64,000 nt of DNA, from contig CAYJKN010000005.1 of the NCBI GenBank assembly GCA_964371075.1, forward strand, positions 1 to 64,000, read 5' to 3'. Made by a program: the position numbers and the translations under genes. The stretch's first letter is position 1. The number at the start of each line of letters is the position of its first letter. The notes under the pieces were generated by a model. That model was not told the origin of the DNA. It saw nothing but the letters and a program-made list of their open reading frames with translations, and did no database searches. Of the stretch, positions 41,966 through 50,939 are shown piece after piece. This stretch comes from UTCHB3 sp964371075. GTDB taxonomy: Bacteria > Bacteroidota > Ignavibacteria > Ignavibacteriales > Ignavibacteriaceae.

Positions 41966-43810
41966 ATGATGTTTAAAAGAGCCTCCATTTATCTGCTGTT
42001 GTTTGTTTCGTTTTTTTCGGTGATCTCTGCCCAACCCGATGGAAAGATTCTTGCCACCGTTGGTGGATCCACGATAACTGAAAGAGATTTTAAAACACGA
42101 TTTGAACTCTCCCCATTCCTGTCGCACAAAAACGGGTGGAACAAGGATTCTCTCAAGTCAGATTTCCTCTATTCACTTATTGCTGAAAAACTTTGGTATT
42201 TGGAAGCTGTTAATCAGGGAGCCGACAGAACTGAAGAATTTCTTTTTTACTTTAAACCGCTCGAAGACCTTTTCCTCAGGGATGCCCTCTTCAAAATGGA
42301 AGTGGAAAGTAAAATTAAACTGAGCGCAGCCGATGTAAACAATGCCCTCTCAAAAGCTTCAAAAACGATTAAAACCACGATTCTTTCTTCAACGAACCGG
42401 GAGTTAGTCCAACAACTTTATTTGTCACTCATTCCCGGCAAAAAGCTCGATTCACTTCTAAAGTTACCCAGGTTTTCTTCAATTCAGGCTATCCCTGTGG
42501 AGTTAAAACTTGGAGTACTTCAGGATGAAGAGATTGAGGATTCGGTTTTTGTTCTCCCCCCCGGTGAATCAACACTCCCAATTAACAGTGAAAATGGTTG
42601 GATCATCTTTTATATCAATAATGTTATTTTTCAGGCGGTGGACATCGCCGACTCAAAAGTTGTTGATAAAATCAAACAAACTGTTAAAGATCGTCGCGCA
42701 CTTCACAGAATGAAAGAGTATCTGGGTGGGCTGCTTGCAGACTATAAAATTAACATCGAAAGTGATCCGTTTAAGGTTGTTGCCAATCAAATATTTAATA
42801 TAATTTCTGCGGCACCTCCCACACAAAATGATTCAACGGAATTTAATTACATCCTCACTTCCACTGATTATCAAAAATTGAGAACTTCAATCAGAAATGA
42901 TAAATCAGCCACCACTCTCTTTAGCGTTGATGGAAGAGCAGTTTCTGTTTTTGATTTTCTTGCATCTCTCGCTCTGGATGAACCGGAATTTAAATCACAG
43001 TCAAAAAATGAAGTCTTCAAAAGACTAAGCAACCTCGCAAAAGATTTTGTCCAACAACAGATACTCACTTTTGAGGCAGAAAAAAAAGGTTTAAGATCAT
43101 TAAAATCAGTTACTGATGATCTGGAATCATGGAAACAAAATCTTCTTGCACAAATAATGAAGGTATCATTTCTCGATTCCGCAAGAGTGAGTGACCAGGA
43201 AATTGAAGATTATTATAGACAGGATGTTTTGAAGGATAAAGATTTTGTTCTTGTGAATATTCAACTCCTGACCGTTAAAGATCTTAACGATATTGAAGCT
43301 GTGTTGAATGAAACAGGAAAAGGAAAATCTTTTAGTGAGATATTAAAGTCTAAAGGAAAAACTGATCCTCTCGTAAATGAAAACGGCGAAACGGGACTTA
43401 AACCCGCAGTCTTCCTCGGTGATATAGGAATTATTGCAAGCAAACTTGATCTGAATCAACTTTATGGACCTATCAAAAGAGGTGATGGTTATTCCCTGCT
43501 TATGGTGACACAAAAAAGCAGTATGAATGATTCACTTAAATTTGAATATGAAAGTTCAAAGGAGCAACTTAGAACTTACCTTTTTCAAAAGAAGCTCAAC
43601 AAATTCCTTTCAAACAAAACCATGGGTCTCGCCCAAAAGTATGATGCAAAAGCATTTGAATCGGAATTAAAAGATATTAAAACTTCAAACATTGTAATGT
43701 TTGTTCACCGCCTCATGGGTTTCGGCGGTAGAATCACCGGCGTCCCACTGCTCGACAATTGGGCCGATTTCATAGATATCAACCAACTCCGGCAGGAGCT
43801 GATCCCGTAG
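41966..43810 (+). CDS. SurA-like periplasmic peptidyl-prolyl isomerase
   Basis: The 614-residue exported protein has a signal peptide and an N-terminal SurA-type helical domain (GKILATVGGSTITERDFKTRF). A second TLFSVDGRAVSVFDFLASLAL repeat of that start lies near residue 310. A parvulin-like domain follows (about 405-520, VLVNIQLLTVKDLNDIEAVLNE..GKSFSEIL). It would help outer-membrane proteins fold. The frame opens with TTG at 41960; ATGs at 41966 and 41969 are likelier, with GGA just upstream, and the choice between them is uncertain. Position after GH5 suggests cotranscription with the sugar genes. Confidence 0.8.
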   Translation: MMFKRASIYLLLFVSFFSVISAQPDGKILATVGGSTITERDFKTRFELSPFLSHKNGWNKDSLKSDFLYSLIAEKLWYLEAVNQGADRTEEFLFYFKPLEDLFLRDALFKMEVESKIKLSAADVNNALSKASKTIKTTILSSTNRELVQQLYLSLIPGKKLDSLLKLPRFSSIQAIPVELKLGVLQDEEIEDSVFVLPPGESTLPINSENGWIIFYINNVIFQAVDIADSKVVDKIKQTVKDRRALHRMKEYLGGLLADYKINIESDPFKVVANQIFNIISAAPPTQNDSTEFNYILTSTDYQKLRTSIRNDKSATTLFSVDGRAVSVFDFLASLALDEPEFKSQSKNEVFKRLSNLAKDFVQQQILTFEAEKKGLRSLKSVTDDLESWKQNLLAQIMKVSFLDSARVSDQEIEDYYRQDVLKDKDFVLVNIQLLTVKDLNDIEAVLNETGKGKSFSEILKSKGKTDPLVNENGETGLKPAVFLGDIGIIASKLDLNQLYGPIKRGDGYSLLMVTQKSSMNDSLKFEYESSKEQLRTYLFQKKLNKFLSNKTMGLAQKYDAKAFESELKDIKTSNIVMFVHRLMGFGGRITGVPLLDNWADFIDINQLRQELIP

Positions 43811-44130
43811 AGTACCTGAGTACTGGAGTACTTGAGTGACCTGAGTACCTGAGTACTGGAGTATTTTAGTACTTCGGAACCTCAGAGCTTCAGAACTTCA
43901 GAACTTGAGTGACCTGAGTACTGAAGTACTTGAGTATTTTTGTACTTCGGAACCTCAGAACTTCAGAACTCCAGTGATATAGCAAAAAATCCCTCCGTGG
44001 ATATCCGTTTAATCTGCGTGTATCTGCGTCCCCCATAAAATCCGTGGAATCTGTGGAAATCCGTGTCATCCGCGTAACTATACCCCATCCGCGATAATCC
44101 GCTTTATCCGTTTCATCCGCGTTCTATTTT
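43811..44130. repeat. Low-complexity repeat block between SurA-like and LhgO genes
   Basis: About 165 bases of gagtac/cttgag/gaacttcag units, including two near-copies of ttgagtgacctgagtac, are followed by about 150 bases of tccgtgg/atccgcg units. The second part includes atctgcgtgtatctgcgtcc, also present at 5474-5522 and 5596-5644. No reading frame or promoter is evident in the block. Confidence 0.85.
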
Positions 44131-44179
44131 TTACTAAATTTCAGTTCGGTTTTACCAAATTAAGCAATTGAACTTTATT

Positions 44180-45370
44180 ATGAATTACGACTATCTTATC
44201 ATCGGTGGCGGTATCGTCGGAACGGCAACCGCCTATTCAATCCTAAAAAAGAAACCCGGCTGCAAACTCCTCCTCATCGAAAAAGCCCCGTACCTCTCAA
44301 AACATCAAACAGGTAACAACAGCGGAGTCATCCATTCAGGACTTTATTACAAACCCGGCTCATTAAAAGCAAAAAACTGCACAATCGGCAGGGAAATGAT
44401 GTATAAATTCTGCGAGGAACACAATATATTCCACGAAAGATGTGGGAAAATTGTGGTGGCAACCACTCAGGATGAGATTTTCCGACTGAATGATATTGAG
44501 ATGCGAGGAAAAGCCAATGGCCTTACAGGATTAAAACGACTTGACTTCAAAGAAATCAGAGAATACGAACCATACTGTGCCGGAATCGAAGGTCTTTTTG
44601 TCCCCCAAACGGGCATAGTTGATTACACAAAAGTGGTTAAAAAGCTTGCTGAACTGATAGAAAACCTCGGTGGAGAAATAAAACTTAATTGCGAATTTAT
44701 TCAACTTCGCCAACACCGGGATGAGTTAACTCTCTTGTCCACTACGGGAGATTACGATACAAAATTTTTGATAAACTGTGGTGGTTTACATTCAGATGTC
44801 ATTGCAGAATTATGTGGTGTTGATCCCGAAATAAAGATCATTCCTTTCCGTGGAGAATATTACAAACTTGTTCCTGAAAAAGAATTTCTTGTAAATAATC
44901 TAATTTATCCCGTACCCGATCCTGCATTCCCCTTCCTTGGAGTTCACTTCACCCGAATGGCAAAAGGGGGAGTTGAAGCAGGTCCAAATGCAGTTCCTGC
45001 TTTTAAAAGAGAAGGATACAGTTGGGCTGATTTTAGTTTTAATGATACACTTGGATTTTTAACCTTCCCCGGTTATTTAAAGATGAGCGCCAAGTATGCC
45101 TCAATGGGACTAAAAGAGATCTATCGATCATTAAACAAAACCGCTTTCACAGAAGCTCTTCAAAAACTGCTGCCTGCGATTCAAGAGGGTGATTTGGTAA
45201 AAGGTGGCGCCGGTGTGCGTGCCCAGGCGCTTGATAGAAATGGTAAACTTCTTGATGATTTTTATTTAAAACACACCAAAAACATGTTACATGTGCTAAA
45301 TGCACCATCTCCGGCTGCAACAGCATCATTAAGCATAGGAGAATATATCGCCGACGAAGTGTTTAAATAG
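44180..45370 (+). CDS. lhgO: L-2-hydroxyglutarate oxidase
   Basis: This FAD enzyme of the DAO family oxidises L-2-hydroxyglutarate to 2-oxoglutarate, passing electrons to the respiratory chain. It starts with the dinucleotide motif YLIIGGGIVGTATAY. The LhgO signature KHQTGNNSGVIHSGLYYKPGSLKA carries the residues around the flavin. The C-terminal part contains GGAGVRAQALDRNGKLLDDF and HVLNAPSPAATASLSIG. I use the ATG at 44180; an in-frame TTG at 44168 is an alternative. The length (396) is normal. It stands alone between repeats. Confidence 0.95.
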   Translation: MNYDYLIIGGGIVGTATAYSILKKKPGCKLLLIEKAPYLSKHQTGNNSGVIHSGLYYKPGSLKAKNCTIGREMMYKFCEEHNIFHERCGKIVVATTQDEIFRLNDIEMRGKANGLTGLKRLDFKEIREYEPYCAGIEGLFVPQTGIVDYTKVVKKLAELIENLGGEIKLNCEFIQLRQHRDELTLLSTTGDYDTKFLINCGGLHSDVIAELCGVDPEIKIIPFRGEYYKLVPEKEFLVNNLIYPVPDPAFPFLGVHFTRMAKGGVEAGPNAVPAFKREGYSWADFSFNDTLGFLTFPGYLKMSAKYASMGLKEIYRSLNKTAFTEALQKLLPAIQEGDLVKGGAGVRAQALDRNGKLLDDFYLKHTKNMLHVLNAPSPAATASLSIGEYIADEVFK

Positions 45371-45580
45371 CGCTGAAGGTGTGGACAGGTTTTGAAATAG
45401 TAACAAGGATGAGACGGATTTAGCGGATTTTAAGCGTAAGAGTGAGGAGTGGTAATCGTCCCGATTGCCGTCTGCAAGATGAATTGGAGAATGGTTACAC
45501 GGAAACCACGAATTTTCACCGATGCCACGGATTGTCTTGAAAACCCGCCTCCGGCGGGTGATATGTTCGTAGAAAAATCA
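45371..45580. repeat. Non-coding gap with interspersed repeat fragments
   Basis: The gap holds the third, 20-base copy of the interspersed repeat (45457-45476). It also holds tccgtgg-family units in reverse orientation (cacggaaaccacgaattttc) and a GC hairpin, acccgcc-tcc-ggcgggt (45544-45560), without a T tract. No gene is seen. Confidence 0.75.
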
Positions 45581-46225
45581 TCAATTCCCAATCATCTCCG
45601 ATTCCACGATGTTAAACCCCTGTTTTCCGGAGATGCCGGTGTTGATCATCGCTTTTGCAACCGCACCACCCTGCACAGGTTTGTAGCGTTTTAACTTCCC
45701 GACAAAACCAAATCCAATTATCTTAAAGAGAAATTCTGCAATTTTTTCACCGGTTCTGGTCTCTTGTCTCTCTCCAAGCAGAAGTGAGGGTCTGAAGATG
45801 TAAACCGACTCAAAATTTAAGGTACTAATCGCCTTTTCCATCTCCCCTTTGGTTCGAAGATAAAAATTGGAAGTGTCCGGCTTACTCCCGAGAGAACTAA
45901 CCACAGAAAATCGTTTTACTCCGTTTTTGGCTGCCACTGAAGCAAAATCAACAACATATTGAAAATCAATTTTTCGAAATGCCTCCTGAGAACCTGCTTT
46001 TTTGATAGTGGTTCCCAAAGCACAAAAGAGGACATTGCCAGTGAGATATTTTGAATATGATGACTGTTCATCAAAATCGATCACAACCTCTTCCAGTTTT
46101 TTATGTGAGACTCCTGAAGACTTCCTCACCAGAGTCACAACCTTATCAAATTCCTCTTTTTCCAAAAGTTGCCCAACCAGCTCCTTCCCAATCAGTCCCG
46201 TTGCTCCAATTACTATTGCTTTCAT
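45581..46225 (-). CDS. NAD(P)-binding atypical short-chain dehydrogenase-like protein
   Basis: The 214-residue Rossmann protein has MKAIVIGATGLIGKELVGQLL at the start, then VLFCALGTTIKKAGSQEAFRKIDFQYVVDFA, VKRFSVVSSLGS and FYLRTKGEMEKA. This is the pattern of the HTATIP2/YbjT-like oxidoreductase group. The substrate is unknown. I start it at 46225, where GAGAA precedes the ATG and the nucleotide motif begins at residue 1. The longer frame to 46324 adds 33 unrelated residues. Confidence 0.88.
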   Translation of the reverse strand: MKAIVIGATGLIGKELVGQLLEKEEFDKVVTLVRKSSGVSHKKLEEVVIDFDEQSSYSKYLTGNVLFCALGTTIKKAGSQEAFRKIDFQYVVDFASVAAKNGVKRFSVVSSLGSKPDTSNFYLRTKGEMEKAISTLNFESVYIFRPSLLLGERQETRTGEKIAEFLFKIIGFGFVGKLKRYKPVQGGAVAKAMINTGISGKQGFNIVESEMIGN

Positions 46226-46533
46226 ATCATTTCTCATTTCTTTTTTTGTAATAACGTTTAATCCAATTGTCGAGCGTTTGGTGAATATCAAACCCGAGGA
46301 TTGTGGAATAAAAAAGTTCAACACTCCTAAAATAACGATCTCTATTACTTTTTACTAATTCCGATTTGCATGCTTTTTTCTCCAAATCCAAAATTTTTTT
46401 GTTAAATTTTCCGGATTTTAATCATATTTGGGTATTACTTTATTTTTTTTCAAACAACAGGTAGTTTTCGGGAAAAATTTCCTTAACTATATGTTTTCTT
46501 TTATTTTAATCAGTTAAACCAATGGAGAAATTC
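46226..46533. other. Divergent intergenic region, no gene seen
   Basis: About 300 AT-rich bases lie between the oxidoreductase (minus) and the secreted RHS-like protein (plus). Long T runs and a loose aaatcc...ggattt inverted repeat near 46383-46419 are visible. It must hold promoters for both genes, but I cannot place them with confidence. Confidence 0.5.
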
Positions 46534-47370
46534 ATGAAGGTCTTTTTGCTCTTTTTAATCGCAACTGTATCTATTTTAGCCCAGGATTTTATCCCAAACC
46601 TCGATCAATTACAACCAAATGTGATCAATAAAATGCGGAACAACAAAGTTAAAAGAATGGAAGCCATCAGTTACCAGACCGATGCCAACTTTTACCCCCT
46701 CTCCGAAAAATATTATTATTCATACAACTACGAATACAATGAGATGGGAATGATTACTCTGGTAGATTATTATAATGTCGAACAAGATCTAAGAGTTGAA
46801 ACCACTTACGCTTATGATGGAAATGGTACGATCGAAAGCATAGTTATGACTGAAACTTCAGGTTCAAGACAAAATTCTCCGATTGTAACCAACACCACTT
46901 TCTGGGCAACTGTAACCGGTGGTGTAATTGAACAAATGACAAAATATGTTTCAGGTAATTTAACCAATATCTATCTCTTTAACTACGATGGTTTAGGTTT
47001 ATCAACTATTCTGGATTCGACTGTTGACGTGTCTTCAGGTGTTCCAAACACTCTATATACATTTAACCTGGAGGGAAATGTTGTTTCCAAAACCTCACCA
47101 AATGGAAACACCTTCTACACTTATGACGAAAAAGGAAATGTAATAAAAGAAGAGATGGAGATCAGCGGCTCACGGTATGAAACAACCAGCGACTATGATG
47201 GTGATGGAAACCTTGTTGGTGTTACAGTTAATGGTAATGCTTTCACAATGAATTGGATAATTCAAAATGACGCTGCCGGTTTACCGCTAAATGGATATTC
47301 CACTTATTACACCCCCGGTGAGGGAACAAGCAATTACGAATGGACAACATTTATATATACAAATTATTAA
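46534..47370 (+). CDS. Secreted RHS/YD-repeat-like protein
   Basis: The 278-residue exported protein has a signal peptide (1-17, ending LAQ) followed by repeated short strands of RHS/YD type (YNEMGMITLVDYY, YAYDGNGTIESI, YTYDEKGNVIKEE, SDYDGDGNLVGV). Full RHS proteins are far larger; this one has only a few repeats and no toxin tail. I start at 46534: the ATG at 46522 contains the GGAG (46524-46527) that serves the second ATG. It is paralogous to the next gene, both beginning the mature part with QDFIP. Confidence 0.82.
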   Translation: MKVFLLFLIATVSILAQDFIPNLDQLQPNVINKMRNNKVKRMEAISYQTDANFYPLSEKYYYSYNYEYNEMGMITLVDYYNVEQDLRVETTYAYDGNGTIESIVMTETSGSRQNSPIVTNTTFWATVTGGVIEQMTKYVSGNLTNIYLFNYDGLGLSTILDSTVDVSSGVPNTLYTFNLEGNVVSKTSPNGNTFYTYDEKGNVIKEEMEISGSRYETTSDYDGDGNLVGVTVNGNAFTMNWIIQNDAAGLPLNGYSTYYTPGEGTSNYEWTTFIYTNY

Positions 47371-47372
47371 AC

Positions 47373-48221
47373 ATGAACTTAAAAGTATTTCTGATCACAG
47401 CATGTTTTGTATCCTCCCTGTTTGCGCAGGACTTTATACCACAGTATAAAAAACATGATACTGTTTTCAGAAACTACATCAAAAAGAACAAAATTACACT
47501 TGAAAAGGTAAATTATTACTCGACAAGTAAAGATTATATACCTACAGGTAAACCCTTTTTATCGGAGGTTTTCTCCTATCGAAATGACGGCAGACTTGAA
47601 ACAGCGAAAATTATCCCTGATTCAATCTCAACCGTTATTGATTCCTTTTTTTATGACAAGGCGGGCAGTTTTAGTGAAATTAAACGATTCACTAAAATTG
47701 TCCTGTCAGGTCGTGATTCTCTAAAATTTGAATCATATTTTTTCTCTCATGACTCCACCGGAAAAATCACCCACATCTCCTGGTTCGAAGATTTATTAAG
47801 GGACACTCTCCCCCGCTTGAACTACCATTATACCTATGGCAAAAATGGTAAACTCTCAAAAATAATCTGTCCTGTGGTTTTTGGATCAACCACTATCGAT
47901 ACACTTGTTTACGAGTTTGATAAATCTGAAAGACTTGTTAAAAGACTTAATAAGATAAACAGGTCGGAGTATAAATATGACGGGACAGGTAACATGATCG
48001 AGAGAAAAGATATTACCGGAAAAGAAATCAACACTATCAAGATGTCGTATAATAAACATGCACAGGTAGTTAAAATTACCGGCACGGCAAAAAAGATGAA
48101 TATGACTTCGGAATTACTCTACAACAAAAACGGTATTCTGATTCTCACCAAGACCAAAAGGGACAAAGGAATAAAAGGTTCGGAATCTTACGAATCAGAG
48201 TTACGGGAATACTCTTTTTAA
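47373..48221 (+). CDS. Secreted RHS/YD-repeat-like protein, tandem paralogue
   Basis: The 282-residue product parallels its upstream neighbour: signal peptide (1-18), mature start QDFIP, and spaced repeats such as FSYRNDGRLETAKI, YTYGKNGKLSKI, SEYKYDGTGNMIERKD and LLYNKNGILIL. It begins two bases after the previous stop without a clear ribosome site, suggesting translational coupling. The start at 47373 opens the signal peptide. The function of the pair is unknown. Its stop nearly meets the convergent ComM gene. Confidence 0.82.
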   Translation: MNLKVFLITACFVSSLFAQDFIPQYKKHDTVFRNYIKKNKITLEKVNYYSTSKDYIPTGKPFLSEVFSYRNDGRLETAKIIPDSISTVIDSFFYDKAGSFSEIKRFTKIVLSGRDSLKFESYFFSHDSTGKITHISWFEDLLRDTLPRLNYHYTYGKNGKLSKIICPVVFGSTTIDTLVYEFDKSERLVKRLNKINRSEYKYDGTGNMIERKDITGKEINTIKMSYNKHAQVVKITGTAKKMNMTSELLYNKNGILILTKTKRDKGIKGSESYESELREYSF

Positions 48222-48222
48222 T

Positions 48223-49776
48223 TTAATCTTTCCAAAGCTCCCTGTCCAGAGTTCTATACTGAATCGCTTCAGAGACATGGGCGGCACTGATTTGTGTTTC
48301 ACCTTCAAGATCGGCAATTGTCCTGCTTACTTTCAGAATTCTATCGTAAGCTCTTGCTGAAAGTCCCAAACGGGTCATCGCAGTCTTAAGAAGTGATGCA
48401 CCTGCATCATCCAAACGACAAAAATGCCTCACTTCCTTACTTCCCATATCAGCATTATTATAAATGTGGCTGTAGGCACTAAATCGTCCTTGTTGAACTT
48501 CCCTTGCTCTGATTACTCTTTCCCGAATTGCATCTGAACTTTCACCTTTGTGGGATGAAGAGAGGTCTTTATAACGCACCGCAGGAACCTCGATGTGTAT
48601 ATCAATTCTGTCGAGAAGTGGACCCGATATTTTGCTCATATATTTTTGAATTTGATTACTTGTACATCTGCAATCACGAGATGGATCGGTGTAATAACCA
48701 CAGGGACAGGGGTTCATGGCAGCCGCGAGCATAAAATTTGCAGGAAATGTAAGAGTCATCTTCGATCGACTTACTGTTACAATCGAATCTTCAAGTGGTT
48801 GCCTTAAAACTTCAATTACATTTTTTTTGAACTCCGGAAATTCATCCAGAAAAAGCACTCCAAAATGAGCAAAAGATACCTCACCCGGTCTGGGAGTGGA
48901 CCCCCCACCTACCATCGCCGCATCAGAAACTGTGTGATGTGGACTTCTGAATGGTCTCTCGGTTATAAGAGCAGTTCCTCTTGGAAGAATTCCCGCAACT
49001 GAATAAAGTTTGGTTGTTTCAAGTGCTTCATCAAATGAAAGAGGTGGAAGAATGGAAGGTAACCTCTTTGCAAGCATTGTTTTTCCACTTCCGGGAGGGC
49101 CAATCATCAAAATATTATGACCGCCAGCCGCCGCAACCTCAAGTGCTCTTTTTACATTCTCCTGCCCTTTAACATCACCAAAATCCAGGTTATATTTATT
49201 CAGGTAAGCAAAAAGTTCAGTCGTATCGGTGGTAACGGGGGATTGAATAAGACTTCCGATAAGAAAACGGAAGAGATCGGGGAAATTTTTGAAACCATAA
49301 ACTTCAACACCATCAACGATAGAGGCTTCTTTAACAGAATCTTCGGGAAGTATTAATCTCTTAATTCCTTTATCGCGGGCACAAACAGCCAGTGGAAGAG
49401 CACCTTTGATAGGTCTTAATGTCCCGTCAAGTGATAATTCACCCAGGAAGATAGTGTCTTGCAGCTGGTTAATTGGTATAAAACCATCGGCGGCCAGAAT
49501 GCCAACTGCAATCGGCAAATCAAATGAACTCCCCTCTTTTTTTACATCGGCAGGAGCCATGTTTATCGTAATTTTTTTGCCGGGGAATTTGAGTCCACTG
49601 TTTTTGATTGCAGCTGTTACCCTCTCCCTGCTCTCTTTTACGGCGTTGTCAGGTAGCCCAACAATAGTAAAAGCAAGCATTGCCTTTTCGAGATGAGTTT
49701 CTATTTCAACTATAAATGCCTCGATGCCAAATGTGGCACCCGAAAGCACTTTAGAAAAATTTATCCTGTCTTCCAT
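48223..49776 (-). CDS. comM: ComM/YifB family AAA+ ATPase
   Basis: The Mg-chelatase-like ATPase drives branch migration in DNA uptake and recombination. It has an N-terminal Lon-protease-like domain (about 20-175), Walker A GPPGSGKT (226-233), Walker B VLFLDEFPEF and a C-terminal Mg_chelatase_C domain. Cysteines (CPCGY, CRCT) mark the zinc-finger-like insert typical of the family. The length (517) is standard. Cytosolic. It is convergent with the RHS-like genes. Confidence 0.95.
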   Translation of the reverse strand: MEDRINFSKVLSGATFGIEAFIVEIETHLEKAMLAFTIVGLPDNAVKESRERVTAAIKNSGLKFPGKKITINMAPADVKKEGSSFDLPIAVGILAADGFIPINQLQDTIFLGELSLDGTLRPIKGALPLAVCARDKGIKRLILPEDSVKEASIVDGVEVYGFKNFPDLFRFLIGSLIQSPVTTDTTELFAYLNKYNLDFGDVKGQENVKRALEVAAAGGHNILMIGPPGSGKTMLAKRLPSILPPLSFDEALETTKLYSVAGILPRGTALITERPFRSPHHTVSDAAMVGGGSTPRPGEVSFAHFGVLFLDEFPEFKKNVIEVLRQPLEDSIVTVSRSKMTLTFPANFMLAAAMNPCPCGYYTDPSRDCRCTSNQIQKYMSKISGPLLDRIDIHIEVPAVRYKDLSSSHKGESSDAIRERVIRAREVQQGRFSAYSHIYNNADMGSKEVRHFCRLDDAGASLLKTAMTRLGLSARAYDRILKVSRTIADLEGETQISAAHVSEAIQYRTLDRELWKD

Positions 49777-49912
49777 TCGTATTATATTCCGGAATTGTCG
49801 CTGTTTTTTTTATTTCTGTAAATTGAACACTTTTAAAAGTAAAAATTGTTAACTAAAATAATGAAGTAAGCGTAAATTTACATTAGAATTATTAAAAAAT
49901 GAGAAGATTTTT

Positions 49913-50707
49913 ATGAGACACACTACTTCAACAGGTATCACATTCCACGAATATGGCAGCGGTGACAAAACCATCATCTTCGTTCATGGATTTATTTTTG
50001 ATTCATTACTCTGGCAGAGACAAATTCCTGCTCTGGCTGAAGACTATAAAATTATTGTCCCCGATCTTCGTGGTTTTGGAGAATCAACCGATTGTGATGG
50101 GATGATTACGATGGAAAGTTATGTGGATGATCTCTTCGAAATTATTAAAGAAAAAGGGATCAAAAAACCCGTTCTTGCAGGACTTTCGATGGGTGGATAT
50201 GCTGTCCTCAGGATGGCAGAACGATCACCCGAAAGATTTTCCGGACTGATACTTTTTGATACCCGGGCAGCAGCAGACTCCGATGAAGCAAAACTTAAAA
50301 GAGCCGCAGGTGTCAGAATCTTAAAACAGGGAGGTTTAAGAACCTATGCCACAACTTTAATGGAGTCCGTTTTTTCAGCAGGATTTAAAGAGAGAGAACC
50401 CGATGAGTTTCAAGGATTCATCGAACGGGCATCCATGGTAAACCCTGCGGGAGCGATTGGTGCGCTTACAGCGATGATGGGAAGGACCAACACAACATCA
50501 TTCCTCGAGTCAACTCCACTTCCCGTACTGGCGATTTGTGGCGAGTTTGACACCCTGACACCACCAACTGAAATGCTCCAAATGATGTCCAATGTAAAAA
50601 ATGGAGAGTTTCATATTGTACCCGACGCCGGACATGCTTCTCCCTATGAAAACTTTACTGAGTGTAACAAGTTGTTGACCAATTTTCTGAGGAATATCTC
50701 CTTTTGA
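49913..50707 (+). CDS. Alpha/beta fold hydrolase
   Basis: The 264-residue cytosolic hydrolase has an intact triad: Ser92 in the elbow AGLSMGG, Asp213 in ICGEFDTLTPP and His241 in PDAGHASPYE. The oxyanion region is VHGF at 24-27. The substrate is unknown; esterase, 3-oxoadipate enol-lactonase-like and related activities share this form. It is first of a short operon; the next gene overlaps by one base. Confidence 0.9.
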   Translation: MRHTTSTGITFHEYGSGDKTIIFVHGFIFDSLLWQRQIPALAEDYKIIVPDLRGFGESTDCDGMITMESYVDDLFEIIKEKGIKKPVLAGLSMGGYAVLRMAERSPERFSGLILFDTRAAADSDEAKLKRAAGVRILKQGGLRTYATTLMESVFSAGFKEREPDEFQGFIERASMVNPAGAIGALTAMMGRTNTTSFLESTPLPVLAICGEFDTLTPPTEMLQMMSNVKNGEFHIVPDAGHASPYENFTECNKLLTNFLRNISF

Positions 50708-50931
50708 TGAATGAAAACCAATCCATTCCAGCTCCTCATCCTTCGAGGCTCAATCCGGAGAGGAAAGATTACAATCAGATTCTTAAGGTCCATCGCGATG
50801 CTTGTCTTGCAGGAAATGATTCCTATCGTGATCCCGCAACAGGATTTTCGGTTTTCACAACATTTTACCATTTAAAAAGAGGCAGTTGTTGTAATAGTGG
50901 TTGCAGACACTGCCCCTTTGTTAAAAATTAG
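50707..50931 (+). CDS. DUF5522-like cysteine-rich small protein
   Basis: The 74-residue protein ends in GSCCNSGCRHCPF, a conserved cysteine block of a small family (DUF5522-like) also seen as the oxidoreductase-like N-terminal domain of some proteins. The cysteines suggest metal or Fe-S binding, but no activity is established. I start at the ATG overlapping the hydrolase stop (TGATG); a TTG three bases earlier is possible. A transporter gene follows after eight bases. Confidence 0.8.
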   Translation: MNENQSIPAPHPSRLNPERKDYNQILKVHRDACLAGNDSYRDPATGFSVFTTFYHLKRGSCCNSGCRHCPFVKN

Positions 50932-50939
50932 TTGACTAA

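Noticed and set aside
43811..44130. A possible CRISPR array in the repeat block
   Set aside because: The words are 9-11 bases long, imperfect and without unique spacers of constant length; no cas genes are near.
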